A stretch of 64,000 bases of DNA from Pseudomonas sp. TH43 (GCF_016650635.1 NZ_JAEKFI010000003.1:1-64000); one strand, 5' to 3'; shown: positions 19,266 through 29,841, counted from the first letter of the stretch. Made by a program: numbers and translations. The notes: generated by a model from the sequence alone, not told the origin.

Positions 19266-19670
19266 TTAAAACGTAACCCCAGCCAACAAAACGATGTTGC
19301 AGTACGGCTGGCATTCGCCGGTACGCACAATCGCTCGAGCCTGTCGACTGAGAACCTTGAATTGCTCATGACTGAGCAGATCGCGACGCCCCAGAGCGCC
19401 CTCTTCATTCAATGCGTCGAGCGCAGTCAACGCGGTCGGTTGCTTGTCGAAGATTTCTTTAGCCAGCGCATGGCTTTCCACCTGCATCTCGCTGAGAACA
19501 ACTTTCAACGTGCTGACGAAATCCGGAATGCCGTGAGTCAGCGCCAGATCGATCAGCTCGACACCCGGCGGCACCGGCAGCCCGGCGTCACCGATGACCA
19601 CCATGTCGCCGTGGCCCAGAGAGGCAATCAGCCGCGACAGCGCGACGTTGAGCAAAGGAGTCTTTTTCAT
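19266..19670 (-). CDS. rbsD: D-ribose pyranase
   Basis: This is a 134-residue enzyme that interconverts beta-pyranose and beta-furanose forms of D-ribose, giving RbsK its substrate. [24 protein letters not shown] contains the catalytic His (about 20) and Asp. The C-terminal [18 protein letters not shown] is the family tail. It overlaps rbsK by four bases (ATGA). Confidence 0.97.
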   Translation of the reverse strand: MKKTPLLNVALSRLIASLGHGDMVVIGDAGLPVPPGVELIDLALTHGIPDFVSTLKVVLSEMQVESHALAKEIFDKQPTALTALDALNEEGALGRRDLLSHEQFKVLSRQARAIVRTGECQPYCNIVLLAGVTF

Positions 19671-20584
19671 GCGGGTTTAAAGGCCTGTACGTCGGATAGG
19701 GTGGGAATGGACGGTTGTGCGCCGGCGCGAGTGACTGACAGCGCAGCGGCGATCTGTCCGTAACGAATCGCCTCGGCCTCGGTCTTGCCACTGGCCAGTG
19801 CAGCGGCGAGCCCACCGACAAAGGTATCCCCCGCCGCCGTGGTATCGACAGCCTGTACTTTCGGCGCCGGAAAATGCTCGAAGCCTGTACCGTTGGCAAA
19901 TAACGACCCCTGAGCTCCCAGGGTAATGATGACTTTGCCCGCGCCCATGGCGATCAATTGGCTGGCGGCGCGCTCGGCAGTGTCCAGCGAATCGACCGGT
20001 AATCCGCTCAACGCCGTCGCTTCGCTTTCGTTGGGTATCAGGTAATCGATAGCGGCAAACCAGTCCGCCGGCAAAGGACGACTGGCCGGCGCCGGATTGA
20101 GGATGACAGTCTTGCCCAGGGCGCGTGCCCGTTTGAGCGCATGGCCCACCGTGGCATCGGGAATCTCGAGCTGGCAGATGACCACGTCCGCAGCCTGCAA
20201 CACAGCGTCAAAGCGGTCGATCACTGCGGGGGTCATCGCACCGTTGGCGCCAGCGACGATCACAATGGCGTTCTGACTGTTGTCATCGACCACAATCAAC
20301 GCCACGCCGCTGGAATCCTCAACGACACTCACCGCCTGACAATCGATCTGCTCGGCCAGCAAGGCGTCGCGCAATTGCACACCATAGTCGTCGTTGCCGA
20401 CACAGCCGACCATTGCCACTTGTGCGCCCAATCTCGCTGCGGCCACCGCCTGGTTGGCGCCCTTGCCACCGGAAACCGTGGCAAAGGAATGACCGATCAG
20501 CGTTTCACCGCCCACGGGCAGCCGCGGTGCGCGAGTGACCAGGTCCATGTTCAAGCTGCCTATTACCACTACATTTGCTGGCAT
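19667..20584 (-). CDS. rbsK: Ribokinase
   Basis: This is a 305-residue PfkB-family kinase phosphorylating ribose to ribose-5-phosphate. Signature 1 is [15 protein letters not shown] (about 38) and signature 2 is [18 protein letters not shown] (about 245), with the catalytic Asp. The N-terminal GSLNMDLV is the ribose-binding lid start. It sits 24 bases after rbsR and overlaps rbsD. Confidence 0.97.
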   Translation of the reverse strand: MPANVVVIGSLNMDLVTRAPRLPVGGETLIGHSFATVSGGKGANQAVAAARLGAQVAMVGCVGNDDYGVQLRDALLAEQIDCQAVSVVEDSSGVALIVVDDNSQNAIVIVAGANGAMTPAVIDRFDAVLQAADVVICQLEIPDATVGHALKRARALGKTVILNPAPASRPLPADWFAAIDYLIPNESEATALSGLPVDSLDTAERAASQLIAMGAGKVIITLGAQGSLFANGTGFEHFPAPKVQAVDTTAAGDTFVGGLAAALASGKTEAEAIRYGQIAAALSVTRAGAQPSIPTLSDVQAFKPA

Positions 20585-20608
20585 ACATCATTACTCGTCA
20601 ATTCGGTT

Positions 20609-21628
20609 TCAGCGGTATTCGGTGAACACGCCGGACAACGGCGCGGTCGATTCGCGCAGGACAATACTTGGGGTCACGATACGTTGATCAGTGCTCAGCG
20701 TCGGGGTCGCAATCCTTCGCAGCAGCACTTCGGCCGCCATCTCGCCCAATTGCAGGATCGACTGACCAACAGTGGTCAGCGCCGGGTAGACATAACGGCT
20801 CATCTGGATATCGTCGAAGCCGATCACCGACAGCTCGCTGGGCACACGAACATTGCGTTCAGCCGCCGCACGCAGCACACCGATGCCGATCATGTCGTTA
20901 CCGGCAAAGATCGCGCTCGGCGGATTGTTTTCAAGCAAGATCGCCGCCGCGTTGTAACCGCCAGTGCTGGTGAAATCACTTTCCAGCATGCGCGCTTGTC
21001 GCACTTCGATGCCCGCCTCTTTCAGCGCCCGGCAATAACCCGCCTGACGCATCTGCGCCACGCTGGTGCTCGCCGGACCGCCGATGGTAGCGATATCGCG
21101 ATGACCCAACTCCAGCAGATGGCGGGTGGCGAGGTAGGCACCGTATTCGTGGTCGATGCGCACCAGATCGGCATCGACACCATCCAGACCTCGGTCGACG
21201 ATGACCATCGGTGTTTTCACAGCGGCCAGCCCTTGCGCCAGACCACTGTCACCACCAGCAGAGGCGACGATCAGGCCGTCGATGCGCTTTTCCAGCAACA
21301 CGCGCAGATAACTGCGCTGTTTGTCCGGGTTGTCATCGGAGTTGCAGAGGATCACGCAATAGCCGTTACGCTCGCAGTAATCCTCGATGCCCCGCGCCAA
21401 CTCGGCGAAGTACGGGTTGAGGCTGTTAGGCACCAGCAAGCCGATGGTTGCAGTGGTTTTGGCCTTCAATGAGCGTGCCACTGCACTTGGCACATAGTCG
21501 AGGGTCTTGATCGCCGCCTCGACTTTCAGCCGCACTTCCTGACTCACCGGCCGCGTCTTGTTCACCACATGTGAGACGGTCGTGTAGGAAATCCCCGCGA
21601 GCGCAGCCACATCCTTGATCGTTGCCAT
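20609..21628 (-). CDS. rbsR: Ribose operon repressor (LacI family)
   Basis: This is a 339-residue LacI/GalR regulator: helix-turn-helix ATIKDVAALAGISYTTVSHVVN with hinge VARSLKAKTT, then a periplasmic-binding-protein-like effector domain. It lies inside the ribose operon between rbsC and rbsK, so it is autoregulated. Its likely operator is the perfect palindrome upstream of rbsB (25267-25280). Ribose or ribose-5-phosphate is the expected inducer. Confidence 0.93.
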   Translation of the reverse strand: MATIKDVAALAGISYTTVSHVVNKTRPVSQEVRLKVEAAIKTLDYVPSAVARSLKAKTTATIGLLVPNSLNPYFAELARGIEDYCERNGYCVILCNSDDNPDKQRSYLRVLLEKRIDGLIVASAGGDSGLAQGLAAVKTPMVIVDRGLDGVDADLVRIDHEYGAYLATRHLLELGHRDIATIGGPASTSVAQMRQAGYCRALKEAGIEVRQARMLESDFTSTGGYNAAAILLENNPPSAIFAGNDMIGIGVLRAAAERNVRVPSELSVIGFDDIQMSRYVYPALTTVGQSILQLGEMAAEVLLRRIATPTLSTDQRIVTPSIVLRESTAPLSGVFTEYR

Positions 21629-21631
21629 GTG

Positions 21632-22609
21632 TTAGCCCCGTCGACTAGCGCGCTGACTGCGATAAGTATCGAGCACCACGGCGATGACGATCACCGCACC
21701 GGTGATGATGCGCTTGGTCGGCTCGGTCGCGCCAATCTGCGCCAGACCGGCCGCCAATACGGAAATGATCAACACACCAAAGAAGGTACTGATCACCGAA
21801 CCACGGCCGCCCATCAGGCTGGTACCGCCGATCACGACGGCGGCGATCACTTGCAGCTCCAGACCGGAGCCGGCATTTGGATCAGCCGCTTCCAGACGCG
21901 AAATCTGAAACAGTGCGGCAATGCCAGCCAACAGGCCCATCAGGCTGAATACCAGGATCTTGTAAGGCTTCGGGTTGATCCCCGCGAGCCGTACCGCTTC
22001 TTCATTAGTACCGATGCCGATCAGGTAGCGACCGAACACGGTGCGGGTCAACACCGCTTGCGCGATGAAGATCACCAGCAAGGCAATGATGAACGACGGC
22101 GAGATACCGAATGCGATCGGATTCGACAGCCAGGCGAATGAATCACCGATATACGCAGTGCGCGACCCGGTCATTTGATAGGCCAGGCCTCGGGCCATCT
22201 CCAGCACGCCGAGGGACACGATGAACGATGGAATCCGCCAGGCCACGGTGATCGAACCGGTGACCGTACCGGCCAGCGCCGCCACTGCCATGCCGAGCAA
22301 CGCGGATGGCAACACGCCCCAGCCCCAGCCGAGAATCGCCACGCTGACCGTCGATGCCGCCAAGGCCAGCACCGAACCAACGGAAAGGTCGATGCCGCCG
22401 ATGATCAGCACAAACGTCATGCCGACGGCCAGGACCATCAGGTCAGGAATCTGGTTGGCCAGCGTACTGAAGGTGTTATAGGACAGAAAGTGGCTGCTCA
22501 AGACCGAGAACAGCGCGACCATCGCCAGCAAGGCACCGGCCAGGCCCAGATAGGTGCCCAGTCCGTAGAAATTGCCACTACGTTTGCCGGCAGGAGATGC
22601 AGTTTTCAT
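21632..22609 (-). CDS. rbsC: Ribose ABC transporter permease
   Basis: This is a 325-residue inner-membrane permease with about 8-10 hydrophobic segments and the sugar-permease motif GGIDLSVGSVLALA near 85, plus GTSLMGGRGSVISTFFGVLII. It forms the channel of the RbsABC importer. It overlaps rbsA by four bases. Confidence 0.96.
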   Translation of the reverse strand: MKTASPAGKRSGNFYGLGTYLGLAGALLAMVALFSVLSSHFLSYNTFSTLANQIPDLMVLAVGMTFVLIIGGIDLSVGSVLALAASTVSVAILGWGWGVLPSALLGMAVAALAGTVTGSITVAWRIPSFIVSLGVLEMARGLAYQMTGSRTAYIGDSFAWLSNPIAFGISPSFIIALLVIFIAQAVLTRTVFGRYLIGIGTNEEAVRLAGINPKPYKILVFSLMGLLAGIAALFQISRLEAADPNAGSGLELQVIAAVVIGGTSLMGGRGSVISTFFGVLIISVLAAGLAQIGATEPTKRIITGAVIVIAVVLDTYRSQRASRRG

Positions 22610-24159
22610 GGGAGATCCCTAGGCGCCGCTTCGTTGAGCAACGCATCACGTTTTTGGTAGCCGGCGAACGCGGCGGCAAGCAAATCATCCTGGGTCCAGC
22701 TGTCACGCTCGAAGGTGTCGATGAGGCGCCCGGCCGACAGCACACCGATGCGGTCGCAGATCAGCATCAGCTCACGCAGATCACTGGACACCACCACCAG
22801 CGCTTTGCCTTGGCGAGTCAATTCGCCGAGCAAGGCATAAATGTCGAATTTGGCACCGACGTCGATACCGCGAGTTGGCTCATCGAACAGCAGCACCGAA
22901 CAATCACGCTCCAGCCAGCGACCGATCACGACTTTCTGCTGATTGCCGCCGGACAGCTCTGAGACCAACTGTGTCGGGCTCGAACTGCGGATGCGCATGG
23001 CGTCGATCTGACGCTGTGCCAAAGCGATTTCGTCGCTGTTGTTAACGACTCCACCCTTGGAAATTTCCGGCATGTTGCCCAGTGCGATGTTGGCGCTGAT
23101 CGACTGACTGAGCAGCAAACCTTCGCCCTTGCGGTCTTCAGTGATCAACGCGATGCCATTGCGCACCGCATCAACCGGCGAGCGCACACTGACCACTTGA
23201 GCCGGCGAACCCAGTGCAATCGTGCCGCTGTCGGCGATATCGGCACCGAAGATCAAGCGCAGCAACTCTGTACGCCCTGCCCCGATCAGCCCGGAAATGC
23301 CGAAAATTTCACCCACGCGCACTTCGAAAGAAACGTCGCGAACCTTGTCGGAGCGGGTCAGGCCTTTGATCGTCAACGCCGGCGCGCCAATCTTGCGCGG
23401 CCCCATGTCAATGTGTTCGCCCAGCTCGCGACCGACCATTAGCGTGACCAGTTGCTCACTGTTGTAATTGGCCATTGGCTCGACGCACACCAGATTGCCG
23501 TCACGCAGCACGGCGATGCGCTGCGCAACGCGGGCGAGTTCTTCGAGGCGGTGAGAAATGTAGATGATGGAGACGCCGCGCGCCTGCAATCGGGTGATCT
23601 GCTCAAAGAGCATTTCGACTTCGCGAGCGGTGAGCATCGCCGTCGGCTCGTCGAGAATCAGCACATGGCAATCGCCGATCAGGTTACGGGCGATTTCGAC
23701 CATCTGCTGATGCCCGATGCCCAGTTCGCCGACGAGGGTATCCGGATCGATCGCATCGAGCCCGACTTGCGCCATGGCTTCGATCGCCGCTTTGCGCAGT
23801 TGCTTGCGACTGATCCAGCCACCGTTGCTCGGCAGGTTGTCGAGAAACAGGTTCTCCGCTACCGACAGGGTCGGCAACAGATTGAGTTCTTGCATGACCA
23901 TGCGCACGCCAAGCTCTTCTGCCTGAGTACGACTGCCCGGACGATAGTCCTTGCCATGGAATTGCATCTGCCCGGTGGTTGGCGTGACCAGGCCACCGAT
24001 GATTTTCGACAAGGTGCTTTTACCGGCGCCATTTTCGCCGGTCAGCGCCAGTACTTCACCGCGCATCAGCGTCAGATCGATGCCAGTGAGCACCGGTTGC
24101 GCATAGGTCTTACCGATGCCGCTGACCGAGAGGACAGCGTTCGGGGCGGAAACTGACAT
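22606..24159 (-). CDS. rbsA: Ribose ABC transporter ATP-binding protein
   Basis: This is a 517-residue duplicated ATPase of the sugar-importer type. The first half has Walker A GENGAGKST and DEPTAML; the second half has the degenerate P-loop GLIGAGRTE, signature LSGGNQQKV and DEPTRGIDVGAK. It powers ribose import. It is preceded by rbsB with a 56-base gap and overlaps rbsC. Confidence 0.97.
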   Translation of the reverse strand: MSVSAPNAVLSVSGIGKTYAQPVLTGIDLTLMRGEVLALTGENGAGKSTLSKIIGGLVTPTTGQMQFHGKDYRPGSRTQAEELGVRMVMQELNLLPTLSVAENLFLDNLPSNGGWISRKQLRKAAIEAMAQVGLDAIDPDTLVGELGIGHQQMVEIARNLIGDCHVLILDEPTAMLTAREVEMLFEQITRLQARGVSIIYISHRLEELARVAQRIAVLRDGNLVCVEPMANYNSEQLVTLMVGRELGEHIDMGPRKIGAPALTIKGLTRSDKVRDVSFEVRVGEIFGISGLIGAGRTELLRLIFGADIADSGTIALGSPAQVVSVRSPVDAVRNGIALITEDRKGEGLLLSQSISANIALGNMPEISKGGVVNNSDEIALAQRQIDAMRIRSSSPTQLVSELSGGNQQKVVIGRWLERDCSVLLFDEPTRGIDVGAKFDIYALLGELTRQGKALVVVSSDLRELMLICDRIGVLSAGRLIDTFERDSWTQDDLLAAAFAGYQKRDALLNEAAPRDLP

Positions 24160-24215
24160 AAAAACTCTCCATGCGCTCGCCCGGACGGACGAGCGCCGTT
24201 GTGTCGCCAGAAGAC

Positions 24216-25172
24216 TTACTTGGTGACCAGTTCGACCGGCGTTTCAATCACGCCATTGGTACCGCTGTCGACTTTCTCGCCCTTGATGATCTTCAGCGCA
24301 GTCTCGATACCGAATACGGCTTGCTTGGCGGCGAACTGATCGGCCGTCGCCAATACGCGACCGTCCTTCAACATAGGCTTGATCGCATTGATATTGTCGT
24401 AGCCGACCACTTGCACCTGGCCAGCCTTGCCAGCCGCACGAACTGCCGAAACAGCACCTACAGCCATGCTGTCGTTGCCGGCGAGCAACGCTTTGACGTC
24501 CGGGTATTCGCTGAGAATCGAAGCGGCAACCTTGTTGCCTTTGTCGATCTCCCAGTCACCGGACTGCAGGGAAACGATCTTGATCTGCGCGGCGTCCATC
24601 GCATCCTTGAAACCAGCGGTACGTTGCTGGGCGTTGGTCGTCGTCGACACGCCTTCAATGATGCCGACTTCATCACCGGCCTTGAGCTGTTTGGCCAGGT
24701 ATTCGCCGACCAGACGCGCGCCTTTGCGGTTGTCCGGGCCTACGAATGGCACGCTGATGTTTTTGCTTTTGACGATTGCCGGATCGAGTTGGTTGTCGAT
24801 GTTGATCACGGTAATACCGGCATCAACGGCTTTCTTGATCACCGGCACCATGGCCTTGGAATCAGACGGCGCGATAACCAGGGCATTAACCTTCGCCAGG
24901 ATCATTTGCTCGACAATGCGCGTTTGGCCTGCGGTATCGGTTTCGTCTTTGATGCCGTTGGAGATCAGGTCGAAATCGGCAGAGTGTTCTTTTTGATACG
25001 CCTTGGCGCCATCTTCCATGGTCAGGAAGAATTCGTTGGCCAGTGATTTCATGACCAGTGCGACTTTGGGTTTTTCAGCAGATTCGGCGAATGCCGAAGA
25101 GACAGGTAGTGCGGCGGCTGTGGCAGCCAGCATAGCGACAGCAAGAAGACGTCCAGCGAATGGCAGCTTCAT
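24216..25172 (-). CDS. rbsB: Periplasmic ribose-binding protein
   Basis: This is a 318-residue type I solute-binding protein with signal peptide (cleavage near AFAE, about 29). Residues PKVALVMKSLANEFF and the late VQVVGYDNINAIKPML are typical of RbsB. ATG 25172 is preceded by GGAG. It is first in the operon and is expected to be the most abundant product. Confidence 0.96.
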   Translation of the reverse strand: MKLPFAGRLLAVAMLAATAAALPVSSAFAESAEKPKVALVMKSLANEFFLTMEDGAKAYQKEHSADFDLISNGIKDETDTAGQTRIVEQMILAKVNALVIAPSDSKAMVPVIKKAVDAGITVINIDNQLDPAIVKSKNISVPFVGPDNRKGARLVGEYLAKQLKAGDEVGIIEGVSTTTNAQQRTAGFKDAMDAAQIKIVSLQSGDWEIDKGNKVAASILSEYPDVKALLAGNDSMAVGAVSAVRAAGKAGQVQVVGYDNINAIKPMLKDGRVLATADQFAAKQAVFGIETALKIIKGEKVDSGTNGVIETPVELVTK

Positions 25173-25266
25173 GGGTTCACTCCGATCTTATGATTATTGT
25201 GAGCAACGCTTGCGCTGGCGTAAGCTACGTCACGTTCGCCGGTGACAGAATGTCCCGGGGACGTCG

Positions 25267-25280
25267 CGCAAACGTTTGCG
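25267..25280. promoter_or_regulatory. LacI-type operator upstream of rbsB (probable RbsR site)
   Basis: A perfect palindrome CGCAAACGTTTGCG centred on CG lies about 95 bases upstream of the rbsB start. It has the form recognised by LacI/GalR proteins, and rbsR is in the same operon. A weaker related sequence (GCAACGCTTGC) lies at about 25203. Confidence 0.8.
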
Positions 25281-25373
25281 TAGACCGAACTATGCGAATC
25301 CCGTCGACATTTGTCAACAATCAGAGATCGTCATTTCTTGCAGGGCGAACCTGTTGATCCGCCCCGCCACCGT

Positions 25374-25820
25374 TTATGCGGTGGTGCTGACCAGGTTTCC
25401 GCTGCTGGAACCCTTGGACATCTCTTTCAGCAGCGCCGCCGAGACCTGCATCATTTCGCCGCTGGTTTGCGCGATCTGGCCCTGAATGGACATGACCACC
25501 TGCGACTTGGCCTCTGGCGTCGGATAGCTCGCAGCCTGCGCGGCAGCGAGTTGCTGTTGCTGCTCCTGCATTTGCTTCTGCAATTCCTGCATGCGCTTCA
25601 GCAGCATCTTGACAGTAACGCTCAGGTTATCGCTGCTTTCAGTCTTGCTCTCTTCCTGCGCGGGTCCACCGGTTCTGACCTGATTACTCTCTTCTTTCTC
25701 GATGCCCAGCGCCTCGGCGGAAGCATCCGCTTCTGCTGCACTTATGGCATTGATCGTCGCGGCGGTCTTACCACCAATGGTGACAGCAGCGGGATTTGAA
25801 ATACCGATGGTCAGTGACAT
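25374..25820 (-). CDS. FlxA-like family protein, function unknown
   Basis: This is a 148-residue soluble protein with ATG 25820 behind GGGAG. It begins MSLTIGISNPAAVTIGG. The middle (about 75-100) is a glutamine/methionine-rich coiled coil (LKRMQELQKQMQEQQQQ), and the C-terminus is Ser-rich and flexible. The layout resembles the FlxA-like family, whose role is unclear (FlxA is flagellar-sigma-dependent in E. coli). No flagellar gene is nearby. It is transcribed toward rbsB, away from ansB. Confidence 0.65.
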   Translation of the reverse strand: MSLTIGISNPAAVTIGGKTAATINAISAAEADASAEALGIEKEESNQVRTGGPAQEESKTESSDNLSVTVKMLLKRMQELQKQMQEQQQQLAAAQAASYPTPEAKSQVVMSIQGQIAQTSGEMMQVSAALLKEMSKGSSSGNLVSTTA

Positions 25821-27258
<1,438 letters not shown>

Positions 27259-27267
27259 TTGTCCTTC

Positions 27268-27324
27268 GCCCGATCGGTCCTGGTCGGGCACTCTTCACTC
27301 CATTCACCTGCCTGGTGAATGGAG
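27268..27324 (+). terminator. Tandem hairpins after ansB
   Basis: The first is GCCCGA...TCGGGC (27268-27289). The second is a perfect 11-bp stem CTCCATTCACC/GGTGAATGGAG (27298-27324). Neither has a strong T-run, but together they should end or stabilise the ansB transcript. Confidence 0.6.
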
Positions 27325-27451
27325 CGTCGCCTACAGTTCGAACGCACTCCTCCTACAAAAAACTCGACACAGCTCACACCAAAATCGGAAAACCGCTGTC
27401 AGAGGATTTTCTTGAATTTTAAGCAGTTGCGAAAATGCTTACAGTTAAATA

Positions 27452-27467
27452 CTGTATGCACGTACAG
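27452..27467. promoter_or_regulatory. LexA (SOS) box upstream of the DUF1654-endA pair
   Basis: CTGTATGCACGTACAG matches the gammaproteobacterial LexA consensus CTG-N10-CAG, with the flanking TA steps of the E. coli type, and is almost perfectly palindromic. It lies 18 bases before the GTG of the DUF1654 gene, where LexA would block RNA polymerase. Confidence 0.88.
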
Positions 27468-27485
27468 CTTAATAAGGATAACCTC

Positions 27486-27725
27486 GTGGCCACCTCCCCT
27501 GATGCTCCTGACACTTATGAACGCATGGGTATGCGCGTTCAGAAAATCATCAATTCCCCCACTGCACAAAAAGCCAAAGCCGCATTGATCTTCCGCTTGC
27601 CGGACGAACCGATGGATGAGTGGGAGCGCCTGCTCGAGGAAATCGACGAGAACGACAACGTCACCCTCGCCTATCGAGACGATGGCGGCGTGCAGATTTT
27701 TTGGGTTGTGCCGAAGGAAGATTGA
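27486..27725 (+). CDS. DUF1654 domain protein, SOS-linked
   Basis: This is a 79-residue protein starting at GTG 27486 with AAGGA 7-8 bases upstream. The ATG at 27435 would place the LexA box inside the gene, so it is rejected. The body (TYERMGMRVQKIINSPTAQK, then ALIFRLPDEPMDEWERLLEEI and a C-terminal beta hairpin VTLAYRDDGGVQIFWVVP) fits DUF1654, a Pseudomonas/phage family of unknown role. It is four bases upstream of endA with the SOS box just ahead, so both are expected to be DNA-damage-induced. Confidence 0.85.
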   Translation: MATSPDAPDTYERMGMRVQKIINSPTAQKAKAALIFRLPDEPMDEWERLLEEIDENDNVTLAYRDDGGVQIFWVVPKED

Positions 27726-27729
27726 TTCA

Positions 27730-28419
27730 ATGATTGTCCGCTGTTTTGCTTTGTTGCTGCTGTTCATCACCATGGGTGCCCAGGCTGGCGCGCCCCGCAC
27801 ATTCACAGAAGCCAAGAAGGTCGCGTGGAAGCTGTATGCACCGCAGTCCACCGAGTTTTATTGCGGGTGCAAATACACTGGCAACAAGGTGGATCTGAAG
27901 GCGTGTGGTTACGTCCCGCGCAAAAATGCCAAGCGCGCCTCGCGCATCGAGTGGGAGCACATCGTGCCAGCGTGGCAATTTGGCCATCAGCGCCAATGCT
28001 GGCAGGAAGGCGGTCGCAAGAACTGCACCCGCTATGACCCGACTTACCAAAAGGCCGAAGCCGATCTGCATAACCTGGTGCCAAGCATCGGCGAGGTCAA
28101 CGGCGACCGCAGCAACTTCAGCTACGGCTGGTTGCCGGTGCAATCCGGTCAGTACGGTTCGTGCCTGACCCAAGTCGACTTCAAGGCCAAGAAGGTCATG
28201 CCCCGCCCTTCGATTCGCGGCATGATCGCCCGCACCTATTTCTACATGAGCAAGCAGTACGGTTTGCGCCTGTCGAAACAGGATCGGCAATTGTATGAGG
28301 CGTGGGACAAGACTTATCCAGTGCAAGACTGGGAACGTCAGCGTAATCAGAGCGTGGCGTGTGTAATGGGGCGCGGTAATGAGTTTGTCGGCCCGGTGAA
28401 TATGAAAGCCTGCGGCTGA
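27730..28419 (+). CDS. endA: Endonuclease I (secreted DNase)
   Basis: This is a 229-residue protein with signal peptide (about 1-19, cleavage after AQA). The endonuclease I domain has ...RIEWEHIVPAWQFG with the catalytic His, plus YQKAEADLHNLVPSIGEVNGDRSN with the metal-site Asn. Cys pairs stabilise the periplasmic or secreted form. The protein degrades double-stranded DNA outside the cytoplasm. ATG 27730 follows AAGGAAG four bases after the DUF1654 stop, giving an SOS-controlled two-gene operon. Confidence 0.93.
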   Translation: MIVRCFALLLLFITMGAQAGAPRTFTEAKKVAWKLYAPQSTEFYCGCKYTGNKVDLKACGYVPRKNAKRASRIEWEHIVPAWQFGHQRQCWQEGGRKNCTRYDPTYQKAEADLHNLVPSIGEVNGDRSNFSYGWLPVQSGQYGSCLTQVDFKAKKVMPRPSIRGMIARTYFYMSKQYGLRLSKQDRQLYEAWDKTYPVQDWERQRNQSVACVMGRGNEFVGPVNMKACG

Positions 28420-28435
28420 TTGCAGCGCAAAAAAG

Positions 28436-28469
28436 AAAGGCCTCGAATGTTATGTTCGAGGCCTTTTTT
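28436..28469 (+). terminator. Rho-independent terminator after endA
   Basis: Stem AAAGGCCTCGAA / TTCGAGGCCTTTTTT with a 7-base loop and T6, 17 bases past the endA stop. It lies between endA and the convergent siderophore-interacting protein gene. Confidence 0.9.
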
Positions 28470-28473
28470 GTAA

Positions 28474-29385
28474 CTAGCTTCCAGACTTGTTGTAGCGCCA
28501 GTACCCCATCAGATTGAGCGACTCACGAGGAATGCCGCACTCCTTGATCAGGTATTTGCGCAAGCTCATGACTGCCGCACTTTCACCGGCGACCCAGCCG
28601 TAAAATCCTTCAGGTGCGGTGTCGGCAATTTCCCAGAGAATATCCTTGTCGATATCGACATCGGCCAACTCGACTGCACGCCCCTCTGACGACGCATGAA
28701 CGGGCAGCGTTGCCCCGCGCACCGCCTCAACCATCAGCGCTCCGGCGACGGTTTCACCCGATTGTTCACGGATCAACCATTGCACTGACAGCCCCGGCCA
28801 GTCAGGAACGGCAAGCATGTCCTGCGCGCTATCCACCTCAAAGAATGCCTGGACTTGCGGCGGTTCATTGAGCGCCGCCAACTCATCGAGAATACCCATG
28901 GCAGCCGGCAGCGCCGTGGCGTCGGCGACGAGTAGAACCTGCTTGAGAATTTGTGGCGGCTTCCATTCGAATCCACCGGCATCCTGCGCCGAGAAATGGC
29001 TGTCGGGCGCAAGGATCTGCATCGACTCACCGGGTTGAGCCCTTAGTGCCCAACGCGATGCCGGGCCGGTCTCGCCATGCAGGACAAAATCGATATCCAC
29101 TTCGCCTTGTTCAGCGCGCAGGTGACGGATTGTGTAGGTGCGCATCGCAGGACGTCGATCCGCCAGCATCGCCCGGAAGCGGGCGTACCAACCTTCACCT
29201 TGAGAAAGTCGTGATTGCGAACCGTCGGCGGCAGGGAAAAACAGCTTCACCCGTTGATCCGGCGCCCAGGTAGCCATTTCATTGACCGGCGGGCCGGAAA
29301 GGGTGATCCGCATCATATGCGGGCTCAAATGCGTTTTACGATGCAAGGTGACATCGAACAACTTGTAGGGATTGGCGGAGGCCAT
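28474..29385 (-). CDS. Siderophore-interacting protein (FAD-binding ferric reductase)
   Basis: This is a 303-residue ViuB/SIP-family flavoprotein. Start ATG 29385 (MASANPYKLFDVTLHRKTHLS) is behind AAGGAG; the frame is open 26 codons further without a good site. The FAD-binding 9 domain has MRTYTIRHLRAEQGEVDIDFVLHG (RxYT) and the C-terminal NAD(P)H domain ends with EGFYGWVAGESAAVMSLRKYLI. It reduces ferric siderophores in the cytoplasm. No siderophore gene is adjacent. A Fur site was not evident. Confidence 0.92.
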   Translation of the reverse strand: MASANPYKLFDVTLHRKTHLSPHMMRITLSGPPVNEMATWAPDQRVKLFFPAADGSQSRLSQGEGWYARFRAMLADRRPAMRTYTIRHLRAEQGEVDIDFVLHGETGPASRWALRAQPGESMQILAPDSHFSAQDAGGFEWKPPQILKQVLLVADATALPAAMGILDELAALNEPPQVQAFFEVDSAQDMLAVPDWPGLSVQWLIREQSGETVAGALMVEAVRGATLPVHASSEGRAVELADVDIDKDILWEIADTAPEGFYGWVAGESAAVMSLRKYLIKECGIPRESLNLMGYWRYNKSGS

Positions 29386-29472
29386 GGGGAGCTCCTTCTG
29401 GAAATCATCAGCGACTTCAATAGGAACGAATCGCAGCTGACAACCTTTAGGCAGCTCCACCAAATGAATCGC

Positions 29473-29841
29473 TTATGGCGTGAGCGGATGCTCAACCAAC
29501 ACCGATTCGACATTCTGCTTTTTCGCCTTCACCAGTGCAGCATCCACTTGCACCTTGCGAGCTTCGGCCTCGGCCTGGGAGTTGAACGGGCCAATCAGAA
29601 TCCGCGTTTTACCGCTGCTGTCCTTGATGACCGTCGGAACGAAAGCATGTTCGATCAGCCAGCCGCTCAGGTCGCTGACAGCCTGAGGCGTTTCACCGCG
29701 CACCTCAAGATCCCACTGTGGAGCAGAGGCTACTGCCGGCGCCGCTGTCACTGCCGTTTTCGGCTTCGGTACGTCTACACTCTTGCCTTCACCACAACCG
29801 GCCAAAACCAGTGCCGCGACTACCCAGACCAATTTGCGCAC
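29473..29841 (-). CDS. Lipoprotein with SPOR-type domain, GTG start
   Basis: This is a 122-residue lipoprotein (lipobox LAGCGEG, residues 14-17), starting at GTG 29841 behind AGGAAAA. The C-terminal half (GETPQAVSDLSGWLIEH, then TRILIGPFNSQAEAEARKVQVDAAL) reads like a SPOR domain that binds denuded septal peptidoglycan. The linker is Ala/Pro-rich. It is 10 bases from the convergent-facing end of the siderophore-interacting gene and on the same strand upstream of it, so they may be cotranscribed. Confidence 0.75.
   Translation of the reverse strand: MRKLVWVVAALVLAGCGEGKSVDVPKPKTAVTAAPAVASAPQWDLEVRGETPQAVSDLSGWLIEHAFVPTVIKDSSGKTRILIGPFNSQAEAEARKVQVDAALVKAKKQNVESVLVEHPLTP

Noticed and set aside
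27435..27485. Upstream ATG start for the DUF1654 protein
   Set aside because: It would run through the LexA box and has no ribosome binding site; the GTG at 27486 has one.
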